35,145 nucleotides of DNA from Dehalococcoidia bacterium (GCA_002728715.1 PBVQ01000026.1:1-35145); one strand, 5' to 3'. Numbered from the stretch's first letter, positions 25,254 to 34,421 are shown. Made by a program: numbers and translations. Notes: generated by a model from the sequence alone, not told the origin.

Positions 25254-26545
25254 TAGTAACCTATTAATATATTTTTTTCTCTTAAGTACTTTACAATCAC
25301 ATTTGAGTCTAAAACAATCTCTTTTTGGGATTCTCTAGTAGATAAATCCTTTATATTAACAGAGCCTTTGGAAATTTCGTCTGGGCCTACAATAATTGCA
25401 ATTTTAGCATTTATATTATTTGCATAACGCATTTGTGATTTCATTGATCGATTAGGAGCAAAAACTGTGGATAAGCCATTATCTCTTAGGTCTGAAATCA
25501 ATCCCCACAATTCTTCAATAATTCCTCCCGTGTGCACGATTACAACATCCACTGTTTGATTAACTGGTATTTTAACTTTTTGTTTCTTGAGTTCAATTAT
25601 CATTCTCTCAATTCCAGAACCAAATCCTATACCAGGAGTTGATTGACCACCAAGCATTTCTATTAAGGGGTCATATCTTCCACCTCCTAAAATAGTTCCT
25701 TGGGTACCAGAATTTTTTGGTATAAATTCAAATACTGTTCTATTGTAATAATCTAAACCTCTTACTAATCTATTATCTACTTCATAATGAAAATCCTCAT
25801 TATTTTCTGCAAATTTATCGAGTAAATAAATTAGCCTATCCCAGTGTATTTTCGACTCTTCAGACAAATAGTTTACTGACTTAGGAGCATCTAATGATAG
25901 TTCTTTGGTTATAATCTCTTTTGAATCTAATAATCTAAGCGGGGATCTTAATAATCTATCCGAATCTATTTTAGGTAGTTTATCAATAAATTGTTTATAA
26001 TAATTTGATAAATCTCTTAAGTATATGTCCCTAGTTTTGGAATCCCCTAGAGTATTTAACTTAAGTTCTATATTACTTAGTCCAAGATTTTTAATATATT
26101 TCCAGCCTAATTGTATTATCTCTGCATCGTACTCTGGATTTTCATCACCAATAATTTCACATCCAAATTGATGATGCTCTCGTAATCTACCTGCTTGCGG
26201 TCTTTCATATCTAAACATTGAAGCATTATAAAAATATTTTTGAGGTTGTGGTTGATTTTTCATTCCATTTTCAATATAGGCTCTACAAACTGATGCTGTA
26301 CCCTCAGGTCTAAGTGTTATAGAATCACCACCAAGATCGTCGAATGAATACATTTCTTTCATTACAACGTCAGTACCTTCTCCAACTCCTCTTTTAAATA
26401 AATTAGTATCTTCAAAAGTTGGAGTTTCTATACTTTGAAATCCAAATTTAATAGCAGTATTCTTGGCTGTATCTGATACATAATTCCAATAATTTTGCTG
26501 ATCTGGTAATATGTCTGATGTACCTCGCGGCCTAATAAACTTCAT
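25253..26545 (-). CDS. hisS: histidyl-tRNA synthetase
   Basis: Class II aminoacyl-tRNA synthetase, 430 residues. N-terminal RPRGTSDILP, class II motif 2 (MFRYERPQAGRLREHHQFG), the histidine-binding LVRGLDYYNRTVFEF segment, GGGRYDPLIEMLGG, and class II motif 3 (PGIGFGSGIERM) are all visible. The C-terminal anticodon-binding domain begins near 335 (VDVVIVHTGG). Its start overlaps the guaB3 stop by four bases (ATGA) and its stop overlaps the prfA start. Confidence 0.97.
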   Translation of the reverse strand: MKFIRPRGTSDILPDQQNYWNYVSDTAKNTAIKFGFQSIETPTFEDTNLFKRGVGEGTDVVMKEMYSFDDLGGDSITLRPEGTASVCRAYIENGMKNQPQPQKYFYNASMFRYERPQAGRLREHHQFGCEIIGDENPEYDAEIIQLGWKYIKNLGLSNIELKLNTLGDSKTRDIYLRDLSNYYKQFIDKLPKIDSDRLLRSPLRLLDSKEIITKELSLDAPKSVNYLSEESKIHWDRLIYLLDKFAENNEDFHYEVDNRLVRGLDYYNRTVFEFIPKNSGTQGTILGGGRYDPLIEMLGGQSTPGIGFGSGIERMIIELKKQKVKIPVNQTVDVVIVHTGGIIEELWGLISDLRDNGLSTVFAPNRSMKSQMRYANNINAKIAIIVGPDEISKGSVNIKDLSTRESQKEIVLDSNVIVKYLREKNILIGY

Positions 26546-27687
26546 GAACCTAATCCACCAGACTGATATATTTTTCCCTCTGTTTTTATCGCTGGGGCAT
26601 ACACCATCTTGGCTTTATTCATTTCTTTCAAGTTTCTAGCACCAACATATCCCATACAAACTCTCAACGCACCAACAAGGTTCAAAGTACCATCGGTTCG
26701 AGAAGATGGGCCGAATAATAATTCTTCTAAGGAATATTCCGCACCTAACTTAATTCTGGTTCCTCTTGGTAATGAGTCATGCCAAGTTGCCATACCCCAA
26801 TGAAAACCTTTTGCAGGGGCTTCTTTACATTTTGCAAACGGGCTGCCTATCATTACTGCGTCCGTACCAGCAGCAAATGACTTGCAAACATCTCCTCCAG
26901 TTCTAATTCCTCCATCGGTAATTATAGGAATGTATCTTCCATTATCTTTGTAATAATCATCCCTGGCTGCAGCACACTCAATAGTTGCTGTTATCTGCGG
27001 AATTCCTATACCTAAAACTTCTCTACTTGTGCAAACTGATCCAGGACCCACTCCTACCAAGATTCCGTCAATATTTTCATTCATAAGTTCTTTGGTAACA
27101 TCGTAAGAAACAGTATTTCCAACAATAATTGGAACGCCTAATTCTTTTTTTAATTTAGAAAGTATTAATCCCTCAAGACTTTTTGATGAATGTCTAGCTG
27201 TTACTACTGTACCTTGAATAACAACTATATCAGCTCCAGCTTCAACTGCTATTGGGGCATGTCTTTTAGCAGTTTGAGGTACGAAAGAAACCGCAACAAT
27301 ACTGCCATTTTTTTTAGCCTCTTCAATTCTTTTTGAGATTAGATTTTTGTCTATGGGTTTGGAGTATATTTTTTGCATAATCTCAGTTGCTTTATCTTTA
27401 GGAGCATTGATAATATCTTCATAAACTTGCCCTAATTCTTCATATCGTATATGAATACCATCCATATTCATTACCCCAAGTCCACCAGATTTTGTCATGT
27501 ATGATGCAAAATTAGGATCGACAACTGCATCCATAGCAGAAGCAATAAATGGAATTTGAAATTTTTTTTCACTATTTTCACCAATACTAAACGATAAATC
27601 TGTCATGTCAGGATTAATTGTTTCTATACCCGGAGAAATAGAAACATCATCAAAACCGTATGCTGGATCTAATTGCTTGAATCCCAT
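26542..27687 (-). CDS. guaB3: IMP dehydrogenase family protein, GuaB3 type
   Basis: A 381-residue TIM-barrel enzyme of the IMPDH/GMP reductase superfamily. It lacks the CBS-domain pair of classical GuaB: the barrel runs straight through residues 100-130 where the insert would be. The catalytic Cys is at 219 in GVGPGSVCTSRE, with IITDGGIRTGGDVCK and the MIGSPFAKCKEAPAKG phosphate loop. Overall layout (GFDDVSISPG start, PRGTRIKLG flap) matches the GuaB3 group of actinobacteria and cyanobacteria. Whether it makes XMP or has another role cannot be read here; a full-length GuaB elsewhere would be expected if it does not. First gene of the operon with hisS, prfA and prmC. Confidence 0.9.
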   Translation of the reverse strand: MGFKQLDPAYGFDDVSISPGIETINPDMTDLSFSIGENSEKKFQIPFIASAMDAVVDPNFASYMTKSGGLGVMNMDGIHIRYEELGQVYEDIINAPKDKATEIMQKIYSKPIDKNLISKRIEEAKKNGSIVAVSFVPQTAKRHAPIAVEAGADIVVIQGTVVTARHSSKSLEGLILSKLKKELGVPIIVGNTVSYDVTKELMNENIDGILVGVGPGSVCTSREVLGIGIPQITATIECAAARDDYYKDNGRYIPIITDGGIRTGGDVCKSFAAGTDAVMIGSPFAKCKEAPAKGFHWGMATWHDSLPRGTRIKLGAEYSLEELLFGPSSRTDGTLNLVGALRVCMGYVGARNLKEMNKAKMVYAPAIKTEGKIYQSGGLGS

Positions 27688-27833
27688 ATTTTTGAACCTT
27701 ATAACCTTATTTTAATTGATTAATTATCTTGTATATATAAAATTTATCACAAATATTACTAACCATGGAATTTATATATTAGTATAAAACAAATAAAAGA
27801 TAATTTTAATTTAAAATTGTTACAATCAATATT
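27688..27833. other. divergent spacer between guaB3 and the P1 hydrolase gene
   Basis: 146 AT-rich bases with no ORF or RNA gene visible. They must carry promoters for both flanking genes. AAGG sites ahead of guaB3 (27693-27710 region, minus strand) are likely its ribosome site. A small inverted repeat ATTGT/ACAAT lies near 27817, close to the plus-strand gene. Confidence 0.35.
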
Positions 27834-28811
27834 ATGAATAATTACGGTTCAATAACTGATATAACTGGCATAAAAGTAGGTCATTACACAGATCTAGAGA
27901 ATGGAACTGGTTGCACAGCATTAATTTCTGAAAATCAAATGTCTGCTGGAATAGAAATTAGAGGTGCAGCACCAGGGTCAAAAGAAACTGCCCTTTTAGA
28001 CCCGCTAGCAAGTCATAAATGGATAAATGGAATACTTCTTACTGGAGGAAGTGCATTTGGTTTAAGTGCTTCAAATGGAGTTATGCAATTTCTTGAAGAA
28101 AAAAAAATAGGAATAAAATATGGTCGATCAGTTATACCAATAGTCCCGAGTGCAGTTGTTTTTGATCTTGGATTTATTAATCATAAAATACGACCTAATG
28201 TAGAATCAGGATACATCGCAGCATCAACAGCAAGTAAACAATTCTCAACCGGCAACTTTGGTGCAGGAACTGGTTGTACGGTAGGAAAAATACTTGGTAA
28301 AAAATTTTCAACCAAAGGAGGTATTGGTACATCATGTATTAAAATTTCTTCAGGGATTAAAGTTGCTTCATTAATAGTTGTAAATGCTTTTGGTAGCGTT
28401 TTTGATTCTAAAAAAGGAAATATTATAGCTGGTCCAAAATCAAAAAATAACTTCTTAGATACGAATGAAATACTAATAAAAAATCCTCCTAAAAAAAGAA
28501 AAACATTTTTCACAAATACTACCATAGGAATTGTAGCTACTGATGCTAGGTTAGACAAAATTCAAGCGACAAGACTTGCCATGGCAGGTCAAGATGGAAT
28601 AGCCCTAAGCATAAGACCTTCGCACACAGAAAATGATGGTGATACAATTTTTGGTATATCTACTAACACATCAAAAAAAGATTTTAATATTGATGAGATT
28701 CACTCTGCTGCATTAGAAAGTGTTAACTTAGCAATAATAAATGAAATAGAAAATGCTAAAACTTTAGGCAATGTTGACTCTGCTAATAAAACAAAATCTA
28801 AAAATACTTGA
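27834..28811 (+). CDS. P1 family peptidase / DmpA-NylC-type Ntn hydrolase
   Basis: A 325-residue self-cleaving hydrolase; family members are aminopeptidases, beta-peptidases (BapA) or nylon-oligomer hydrolases (NylC). N-terminal ITGIKVGHYTD, the RGAAPGSKETALLDP and LLTGGSAFGLSA blocks, and GAGTGCTVGK are typical. Autocleavage is expected between Asn228 and Thr229 in FTNTTIGIVATDA, making Thr229 the nucleophile; the Asn-Thr junction resembles NylC more than DmpA (Gly-Ser). No signal peptide is evident, so cytoplasmic action on small amides or D/beta-peptides is likely. It starts a plus-strand run; surE follows after 40 bases. Confidence 0.92.
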   Translation: MNNYGSITDITGIKVGHYTDLENGTGCTALISENQMSAGIEIRGAAPGSKETALLDPLASHKWINGILLTGGSAFGLSASNGVMQFLEEKKIGIKYGRSVIPIVPSAVVFDLGFINHKIRPNVESGYIAASTASKQFSTGNFGAGTGCTVGKILGKKFSTKGGIGTSCIKISSGIKVASLIVVNAFGSVFDSKKGNIIAGPKSKNNFLDTNEILIKNPPKKRKTFFTNTTIGIVATDARLDKIQATRLAMAGQDGIALSIRPSHTENDGDTIFGISTNTSKKDFNIDEIHSAALESVNLAIINEIENAKTLGNVDSANKTKSKNT

Positions 28812-28854
28812 AAAAATTAAATAATATAATTTAAATATGGAAAATAGTTGAATG

Positions 28855-29622
28855 ATGAAAATACTTATTACAAATGATGACGGTGTAGAAAGTGAAGGCA
28901 TCTGGGCTTTGGCTAGATCAGTAGTAAACTTAGGAAAAGTTACTATTGTTGCCCCAAAATATAACAAATCAGGAACTAGTGGAAGTATTACTTTCATTAA
29001 ATCACTTGAAGTTGAAAAACAAAAGAATCGAATAAAAGGGGTTGAGTGTTTTTCAGTTGAAGGAACACCTGCTGACTCTGTAATTATTGGACTAAAAGAA
29101 ATTTGTAAAAATCCTACAATAGTCCTATCAGGAATAAATAATGGATATAATCTAAGTCGAAATATTATGATATCTGGAACGATTGGTGCGGCGATGATAG
29201 CAAACACACAAGGAAAAAAAAGCATAGCATTCTCCTCAGAGTCATTTGAATCAATCCATAATCATCATTTGGAAATGATGATAAATCGAATAGTAAAAGA
29301 ATGTATCTCTGAAAACATACCTAATGAAACATTTCTAAATATAAATTTTCCTAATGTTAAAAATGAAAAAATCGGACATGCAATAGAAACCACACCAGAA
29401 AACTCTAATCTCAGTATTACAACAGATCAAGTTTCAAAAAATGAATATAAAATTTTATTATCGCAACTACAATCTCAAAAAAGTAATAATCTAAAAGATA
29501 AAACTGATATGAAAACTGTAAAAAATGGTTTAGTATCTATAACATTACTAAATGGAAATAATTTCAGTCAACATAAAAGTAAAAATACAATGAAAAGAAT
29601 TTTGAAAGCAGCAAATATATAA
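28855..29622 (+). CDS. surE: 5'/3'-nucleotidase SurE
   Basis: Metal-dependent phosphatase for nucleoside monophosphates and short polyphosphate; 255 residues. Metal ligands: the Asp pair in ILITNDDG at the start, Ser in NKSGTSGSIT and Asn in SGINNG near 95-100; FSVEGTPADSV is also conserved. I prefer the ATG at 28855, giving the canonical MKILITNDDG start; another ATG lies one codon upstream. Its stop overlaps the next start by one base (TAATG), so the thiolase-like gene is translationally coupled. Confidence 0.95.
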   Translation: MKILITNDDGVESEGIWALARSVVNLGKVTIVAPKYNKSGTSGSITFIKSLEVEKQKNRIKGVECFSVEGTPADSVIIGLKEICKNPTIVLSGINNGYNLSRNIMISGTIGAAMIANTQGKKSIAFSSESFESIHNHHLEMMINRIVKECISENIPNETFLNINFPNVKNEKIGHAIETTPENSNLSITTDQVSKNEYKILLSQLQSQKSNNLKDKTDMKTVKNGLVSITLLNGNNFSQHKSKNTMKRILKAANI

Positions 29623-30785
29623 TGCCGAACATAAATAAACTAAAAAGTATTTCAGGTGAGGCTCATATTATTGGAGTTGCTGAATCAAACGAGATTGGTA
29701 AAGTTCCTAACAAGTCTCCAATAGCCCTTCATGCAGAAGCTGCTCTTAATGCCCTTGATGACGCTGGGCTTAATTTATCCGATGTCGATGGTTTATTTAC
29801 TGCTGGCTGGTCAACATTAGATATTGCTGAATATTTGGGAATAAATCCTAAATACACCGATAGTACATCTGTAGGAGGTTCTTCCTTCGTTATACATGTT
29901 GCTCATGCATTATCTGCCATTGCATCAGGTTATTGTGAAGTTGCGCTTATAACACATGGGCAATCAGGAAGATCAGACAGAGAACCCATGCCAAGAAATC
30001 CAGCAGCTCCTATGGCTCAATATGAAAATCCTCATGGAATCATTGGTCCTCCTATATCATATGCCATGGCAGCAAGAAGATATATGCATATTTACGGAGA
30101 AAACAATACTAGAGAAGCAATGGCGAGTATTGCTTTACAAACTCGAAAATGGGCTAATTTGAATCCAAAGGCGTATTTTTATGATAAAAAAATGTCAGAA
30201 GAAGATTATCATAACTCTAGATGGATTGCATGGCCTTTTCATTTATTAGATTGTTGTCTTGTTACAGATGCAGGTGCAGCTATTGTGATAACAAGTAAGG
30301 AACGTGCAAAAGATTCAAAAAATGGAAGCGTATCCATACTAGGTGCAGCTGAAGGACATGATCATTCAATGATATCCCAAATGCCCGATTTAACTAAAGC
30401 TTTTGGTACTTACACTGGACCACAAGCTATGAAAATGGCTGGAGTATCTCACACAGATTTTGATTTAGCTATGTTATATGATTCTTTCACCTATACAGTA
30501 TTGATTACCCTTGAAAATCTTGGATTTTGTGAACCTGGTGAAGGCCCAGATTTTATTAAGTCTAAAATATTAGGACCAGGTGGAAATTTTCCCCTTAATA
30601 CTAATGGTGGAGGATTATCATATACTCATCCTGGGATGTATGGTATTTTTACTGTAGTAGAAGCTGCTAGGCAGATGAGAAATCAAGCTAAAGATAGACA
30701 ATTAAAAAAATGTAATCTCGCATTAGTTCATGGGACTGGGGGATTATTATCCTCAACAGGTACAGTTATATTAGGAAAAGATTAG
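29622..30785 (+). CDS. thiolase-family protein (SCP-x-like), catalytic cysteines not evident
   Basis: A 387-residue thiolase-fold protein of the group encoded next to DUF35 proteins. The N-terminal domain shows AHIIGVAES and DVDGLFTAGW. Where biosynthetic or degradative thiolases carry the nucleophilic Cys, it reads TSVGGSSFVIH (85-89 GGSSF), without Cys. The late motif keeps the His in NTNGGGLSYTHPGMYG, but the usual C-terminal Cys-Gly-Gly motif reads VHGTGG. Such thiolase-like proteins often work with the DUF35 partner in acyl-CoA cleavage of sterol- or branched side chains, possibly as lyases rather than thiolases. Here the partner follows after 13 bases. Reaction not established. Confidence 0.82.
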   Translation: MPNINKLKSISGEAHIIGVAESNEIGKVPNKSPIALHAEAALNALDDAGLNLSDVDGLFTAGWSTLDIAEYLGINPKYTDSTSVGGSSFVIHVAHALSAIASGYCEVALITHGQSGRSDREPMPRNPAAPMAQYENPHGIIGPPISYAMAARRYMHIYGENNTREAMASIALQTRKWANLNPKAYFYDKKMSEEDYHNSRWIAWPFHLLDCCLVTDAGAAIVITSKERAKDSKNGSVSILGAAEGHDHSMISQMPDLTKAFGTYTGPQAMKMAGVSHTDFDLAMLYDSFTYTVLITLENLGFCEPGEGPDFIKSKILGPGGNFPLNTNGGGLSYTHPGMYGIFTVVEAARQMRNQAKDRQLKKCNLALVHGTGGLLSSTGTVILGKD

Positions 30786-30798
30786 GATAAATTATAAA

Positions 30799-31200
30799 AT
30801 GATACAACCTATTGCCCAACCAGAATCTGATTTTTATTGGGAAAACTTAAAAAAAGAAAAAATTTTCATCCAAAGATCAAAAAATACAAAAAAATTTCAA
30901 TTTTTTCCTAGAGAAATTTCTATCCATAATCCTAATGAAAAATTAGAATGGGTAGAAGTTTCAGGGGAAGCTGAACTTTATACATTTTCCATAGTTTACG
31001 TGGCTCCACATAAAAATTTTATTGACCATGTTCCATATATAACTGCACTAGTAAAATTAAAAGAAGGTGTGATAATACCTACGAATATAATTAATGTTGA
31101 GCCAAAACCAGAAAACTTAGTCATAGGAATGAAATTAAGCCCAGTTTTTGTTCACAAAAATAATCAACCTACACTACTAAAATTTCAACCAAAAAAATAA
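30799..31200 (+). CDS. DUF35/OB-fold acyl-CoA-associated protein, zinc ribbon lost
   Basis: A 133-residue partner protein of thiolase-like enzymes. The layout is N-terminal helix (FYWENLKKEKIFIQR), then the short rubredoxin-like ribbon region, then an OB fold beginning LEWVEVSGEAELYTFSIV. In standard members the ribbon holds two CxxC pairs; here the region (about 24-48, with FFPREISIHNP) has no Cys at all, so zinc binding is not expected. A ribbon-less subfamily exists to my knowledge. The pairing with the upstream thiolase-like gene supports a heteromeric complex acting on an acyl-CoA. Confidence 0.8.
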   Translation: MIQPIAQPESDFYWENLKKEKIFIQRSKNTKKFQFFPREISIHNPNEKLEWVEVSGEAELYTFSIVYVAPHKNFIDHVPYITALVKLKEGVIIPTNIINVEPKPENLVIGMKLSPVFVHKNNQPTLLKFQPKK

Positions 31201-31212
31201 AGGAAATTAAAA

Positions 31213-32115
31213 ATGATTAAAGGACTTATTGCACCAATATTAACTCCATTCAATAATGATCTTTCTCTCAACAATGAAATTTTTAATAATTTTGCAAAAT
31301 ATCTTTTAGAAAATGGTTGCTCAGGATTAGCTCCTTTTGGAACTACAGGGGAGGCATTGTCAATTAGTAATACAGAAAGAATGAATGCATTGGAAAGTAT
31401 GGTGAAAAGTGGTATAAACCCAAAAGTACTAATTCCAGGTACAGGTCTTTGTAATTTTCCTGATACGGTAAAAATTAGTAAACATGCCATAGAATTGGGT
31501 TGTCACGGAGTTATGGTGCTCCCTCCTTTTTATTATAAAGGCGTATCAGATGAAGGTCTATTTAATCATTACGAAAAGCTTATCTCAGAAATCAATCACC
31601 CTGATTTAAAAATTTATCTTTATCACATACCAGCTATGACTGGAGTTCCTTTATCTACTAAATTAGTGAGTAAATTAAAGTCAAAGTATCCTGATATAGT
31701 TTTAGGAATAAAAGACAGCACAGGAGATTGGAATAACACAAAATCTTTTCTAGAAATCGATCAACTAATAGTATACCCTGGTGCAGAGCTTTTAGTTATA
31801 GATTCAATTAAATTAGGTGGGCCGGGTTGTATATCTGCCACAGCAAATATTAATAGTAAAAATATTTCTAAAGTTATAGAATCTGCCCATAATGGAGATT
31901 GGGAAGCAGCAAATAAAATTATGGAGGAAGTTAGAAATGTTAGGCTTCTTTTCCAAGATTATGCTCCGATTCCTGCACAAAAAGCTATGCTTGCTAAAAA
32001 ATTCAATGAACCTTTATGGAAAAATGTCAGATCACCCTTACTTCAAACACTGACAAAAGATCGGTCGGATATTCTTTCTGAAAAATTAAGAAATGAGTAT
32101 AACATTAGAATATAA
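31213..32115 (+). CDS. dihydrodipicolinate synthase/N-acetylneuraminate lyase family protein
   Basis: A 300-residue class I aldolase/lyase barrel. The pyruvate-carboxylate loop PFGTTGEALS is at 41-50, Tyr137 in LYHIP and the Schiff-base Lys167 in GIKDSTGD are in the correct places, so it should condense or cleave a pyruvate-type 2-oxo acid. It could be DapA (lysine biosynthesis) or a catabolic relative (2-keto-3-deoxy-sugar-acid aldolase, neuraminate lyase). The YHIP rather than YNVP motif and the absence of lysine genes nearby lean toward a catabolic or side role. A good Shine-Dalgarno site (AAAGGA at 31199-31204) precedes the ATG, and it is probably cotranscribed with the DUF35 gene (12-base gap). 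Confidence 0.88.
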   Translation: MIKGLIAPILTPFNNDLSLNNEIFNNFAKYLLENGCSGLAPFGTTGEALSISNTERMNALESMVKSGINPKVLIPGTGLCNFPDTVKISKHAIELGCHGVMVLPPFYYKGVSDEGLFNHYEKLISEINHPDLKIYLYHIPAMTGVPLSTKLVSKLKSKYPDIVLGIKDSTGDWNNTKSFLEIDQLIVYPGAELLVIDSIKLGGPGCISATANINSKNISKVIESAHNGDWEAANKIMEEVRNVRLLFQDYAPIPAQKAMLAKKFNEPLWKNVRSPLLQTLTKDRSDILSEKLRNEYNIRI

Positions 32116-32159
32116 AATCCCTTTATTGTTATTACTAAATTAGGGATATTCAACAACTG

Positions 32160-32165
32160 TATAAT
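32160..32165 (+). promoter_or_regulatory. candidate -10 element of argF
   Basis: A perfect TATAAT at 32160-32165, 16 bases before the argF ATG, would give a transcript with a leader of about ten bases and no Shine-Dalgarno site. No good -35 is visible 17 bases upstream. The same spacer has ATCCCT (32117-32122) and AGGGAT (32142-32147), an inverted repeat with a 19-base loop that might help stop transcription from the upstream gene. Confidence 0.4.
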
Positions 32166-32181
32166 ATGCAATAATTAAATT

Positions 32182-33096
32182 ATGAATAATCATTTTTTAG
32201 AATTTAAAGATATATCAACTAATGATATAAATGAAATTACTGACAGAGCAATAGAACTAAAGTCAGGTTCTGAATGTGACGCATTAAGAAACTTAAATGC
32301 TGTATTACTTTTTGAAAAACCGTCATTAAGGACAAAATTAGGATTTTGGGTTGGGATACAGAAACTCGGAGGAAACCCATTATATTTCGGTCCTGAAGAA
32401 GTTGGGTTAGGAAGCCGAGAATCCGTTAGGGATGTATCAAGTGTAATTTCAAGAATAGCTGACATTATAATAATAAGAACATTTGAACATGAAAAAATTC
32501 ATGAGTTCTCAAAATACTCATCTGTCCCAGTTATTAATGCATTAACTGACCACGAGCATCCATGCCAAGCTCTAGCAGATATTCAAACCATTAGGGAAAA
32601 CTTAACTAAAATCAAGGGATCTAAGGTAGCTTTTATTGGCGATGGAAATAATGTTTCCAGAAGTTTATCCTACGCATTAGCAGGCTCAGGTGCAAACCTA
32701 GTAATTGCTTCTCCTAATAATTATGAAATTGATGATAAAACTATAGATGGCGCAAATAATTATGCTAAAAATACTGGTGGATCCGTTACAAAAATATCCG
32801 ATCCAAAAAAAGCAGTTATAAACGCAGATTTTATATATACTGATGTTTGGGCAAGCATGGGGCAGGAAAAAGAACAGGAAATCAGAAGAGCAGCCTTCGA
32901 AGGATATCAAGTAGATGAAAACTTACTTGACATGGCATCAAAAAATGTAAAATTTATGCATGATTTACCAGCACACCCTAATGAAGAAATATCAGAAAAT
33001 TTATTATATGATGAAAGATCCATTGTTTTTCCACAATCAGAAAATCGTATGTGGTCTCAAATGGCATTAATAGAAAAAATAATTAAAAGAAAATAA
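32182..33096 (+). CDS. argF: ornithine carbamoyltransferase family protein
   Basis: A 304-residue carbamoyltransferase, expected to make citrulline from ornithine and carbamoyl phosphate. The carbamoyl-phosphate loop reads SLRTK at 48-52 (usual STRTR), HPCQALAD is at 126-133, the ornithine-binding DVWASMG at 221-227 is intact, and a late Arg289 is present. The canonical HCLPAHRG motif is altered to HDLPAHPN (260-267): the Cys contacting ornithine is Asp261 here. The SMG motif supports OTC over aspartate or N-acetylornithine transcarbamoylase, but the altered loop leaves the second substrate less certain. It starts a probable operon with der, plsY and gpsA (two-base gap to der). Confidence 0.82.
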   Translation: MNNHFLEFKDISTNDINEITDRAIELKSGSECDALRNLNAVLLFEKPSLRTKLGFWVGIQKLGGNPLYFGPEEVGLGSRESVRDVSSVISRIADIIIIRTFEHEKIHEFSKYSSVPVINALTDHEHPCQALADIQTIRENLTKIKGSKVAFIGDGNNVSRSLSYALAGSGANLVIASPNNYEIDDKTIDGANNYAKNTGGSVTKISDPKKAVINADFIYTDVWASMGQEKEQEIRRAAFEGYQVDENLLDMASKNVKFMHDLPAHPNEEISENLLYDERSIVFPQSENRMWSQMALIEKIIKRK

Positions 33097-33098
33097 AT

Positions 33099-34421
33099 AT
33101 GTCAATACCAATAATCGCGATCGTTGGAAGACCAAACGTTGGCAAATCTACATTGTTTAATAGAATAGCTGGAAGACGAATAGCTATTGTCAGTGATATT
33201 CCCGGGACTACAAGAGATCGTGTTTCTATTGATACTGTCTGGAATGATAAGAAATTTATTCTAGTCGATACCGCTGGTGTTGAAAATCAACCTCATGATC
33301 AGTTAATGTGGGATCAAATAAGGTCACAAGTAGAGCTTGCAATAGAACAATCTGATTTAATAATTTTTACTGTTGACTCTTCTCAAGACATTACAGATTC
33401 TGACAGAGAGATTTCACAAATGTTAAGAAAAATTAATAAACCAATTATCATAGCAGCTAATAAAGTTGATACACCGGAGAAAAGCGATTATATACATAAT
33501 TTTTATTCCCTGGGATTTGATAATTTGCTACCAATAAGTGCATACCATAACCTCGGAATTGATGATCTTATAAATGAAAGTTTTAATTATTTAGATCATA
33601 CTAATGATGATAATAAAAAAAATGACAGTATTCGTGTAGCAATATCAGGGAGACCAAATGTAGGTAAATCAGCATTATTTAATTCAATTATAGATTCAAA
33701 AAGATCAATTGTATCTGAGGTAGCTGGAACCACAAGAGATATGATTGATTACGAATTAATTTATAACGAAAAAAAACTTACATTTCTAGACACAGCAGGT
33801 CTTAGAAAAAGGGGAAAAATTGAAAATGGAATAGAAAAATATAGTTCTCTGAGAACTATTAGAGCTATAGAAATGTCTCACATATCACTTATTGTTTTAG
33901 ATGCAAGTGAACTAATAACATCTCAAGATTCACATATCATTGGATATATTAAAGACGCTAATAGAGCTACAATTATCATCGTGAATAAATGGGATTTAGC
34001 ACCAAAATTACAACTTAAAAAAGATGAAGTTAAAAATTTGATTATTGAGAAACTAAATTTTATTCCAAACACACCAATATTATTTACATCTGCAATAAAT
34101 AATTCTGGAGTATCAAAAATTTTTGATTCTATTTTTGAAGTATATAGCGAGTTCAATAAAAGAATTCCTTCTTCAGAAATTAATAAAATTATTTTCGAAG
34201 CAATGGGTAAAAATCCATTACCTGGATTTGGAAGAAAAAGACCTAGAATTTATAGATGTATTCAAAAAAAAGTGGCTCCTCCAAGCTTTGATATAATTAC
34301 AAAAAATCCTGAACTAATTCATTTTAGTTACAGAAGATATCTTGAAAATATAATAAGAAATAGGTATGGTTTTATCGGATCTCCAATAAAATTATCATTT
34401 ATGAATAGAAAATATGAATAA
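33099..34421 (+). CDS. der: ribosome-associated GTPase Der (EngA)
   Basis: Essential double-GTPase of 50S subunit assembly; 440 residues. The first G domain starts at once with GRPNVGKST (10-18), PGTTRDR, DTAG and NKVD; the second repeats GRPNVGKSA near 184, AGTTRDM, DTAGLRKRG and NKWD. A C-terminal KH-like domain spans about 355-440. No Shine-Dalgarno site is seen before the ATG, which lies two bases after the argF stop, suggesting coupled translation. Its last eight bases overlap the start of plsY. Confidence 0.97.
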   Translation: MSIPIIAIVGRPNVGKSTLFNRIAGRRIAIVSDIPGTTRDRVSIDTVWNDKKFILVDTAGVENQPHDQLMWDQIRSQVELAIEQSDLIIFTVDSSQDITDSDREISQMLRKINKPIIIAANKVDTPEKSDYIHNFYSLGFDNLLPISAYHNLGIDDLINESFNYLDHTNDDNKKNDSIRVAISGRPNVGKSALFNSIIDSKRSIVSEVAGTTRDMIDYELIYNEKKLTFLDTAGLRKRGKIENGIEKYSSLRTIRAIEMSHISLIVLDASELITSQDSHIIGYIKDANRATIIIVNKWDLAPKLQLKKDEVKNLIIEKLNFIPNTPILFTSAINNSGVSKIFDSIFEVYSEFNKRIPSSEINKIIFEAMGKNPLPGFGRKRPRIYRCIQKKVAPPSFDIITKNPELIHFSYRRYLENIIRNRYGFIGSPIKLSFMNRKYE

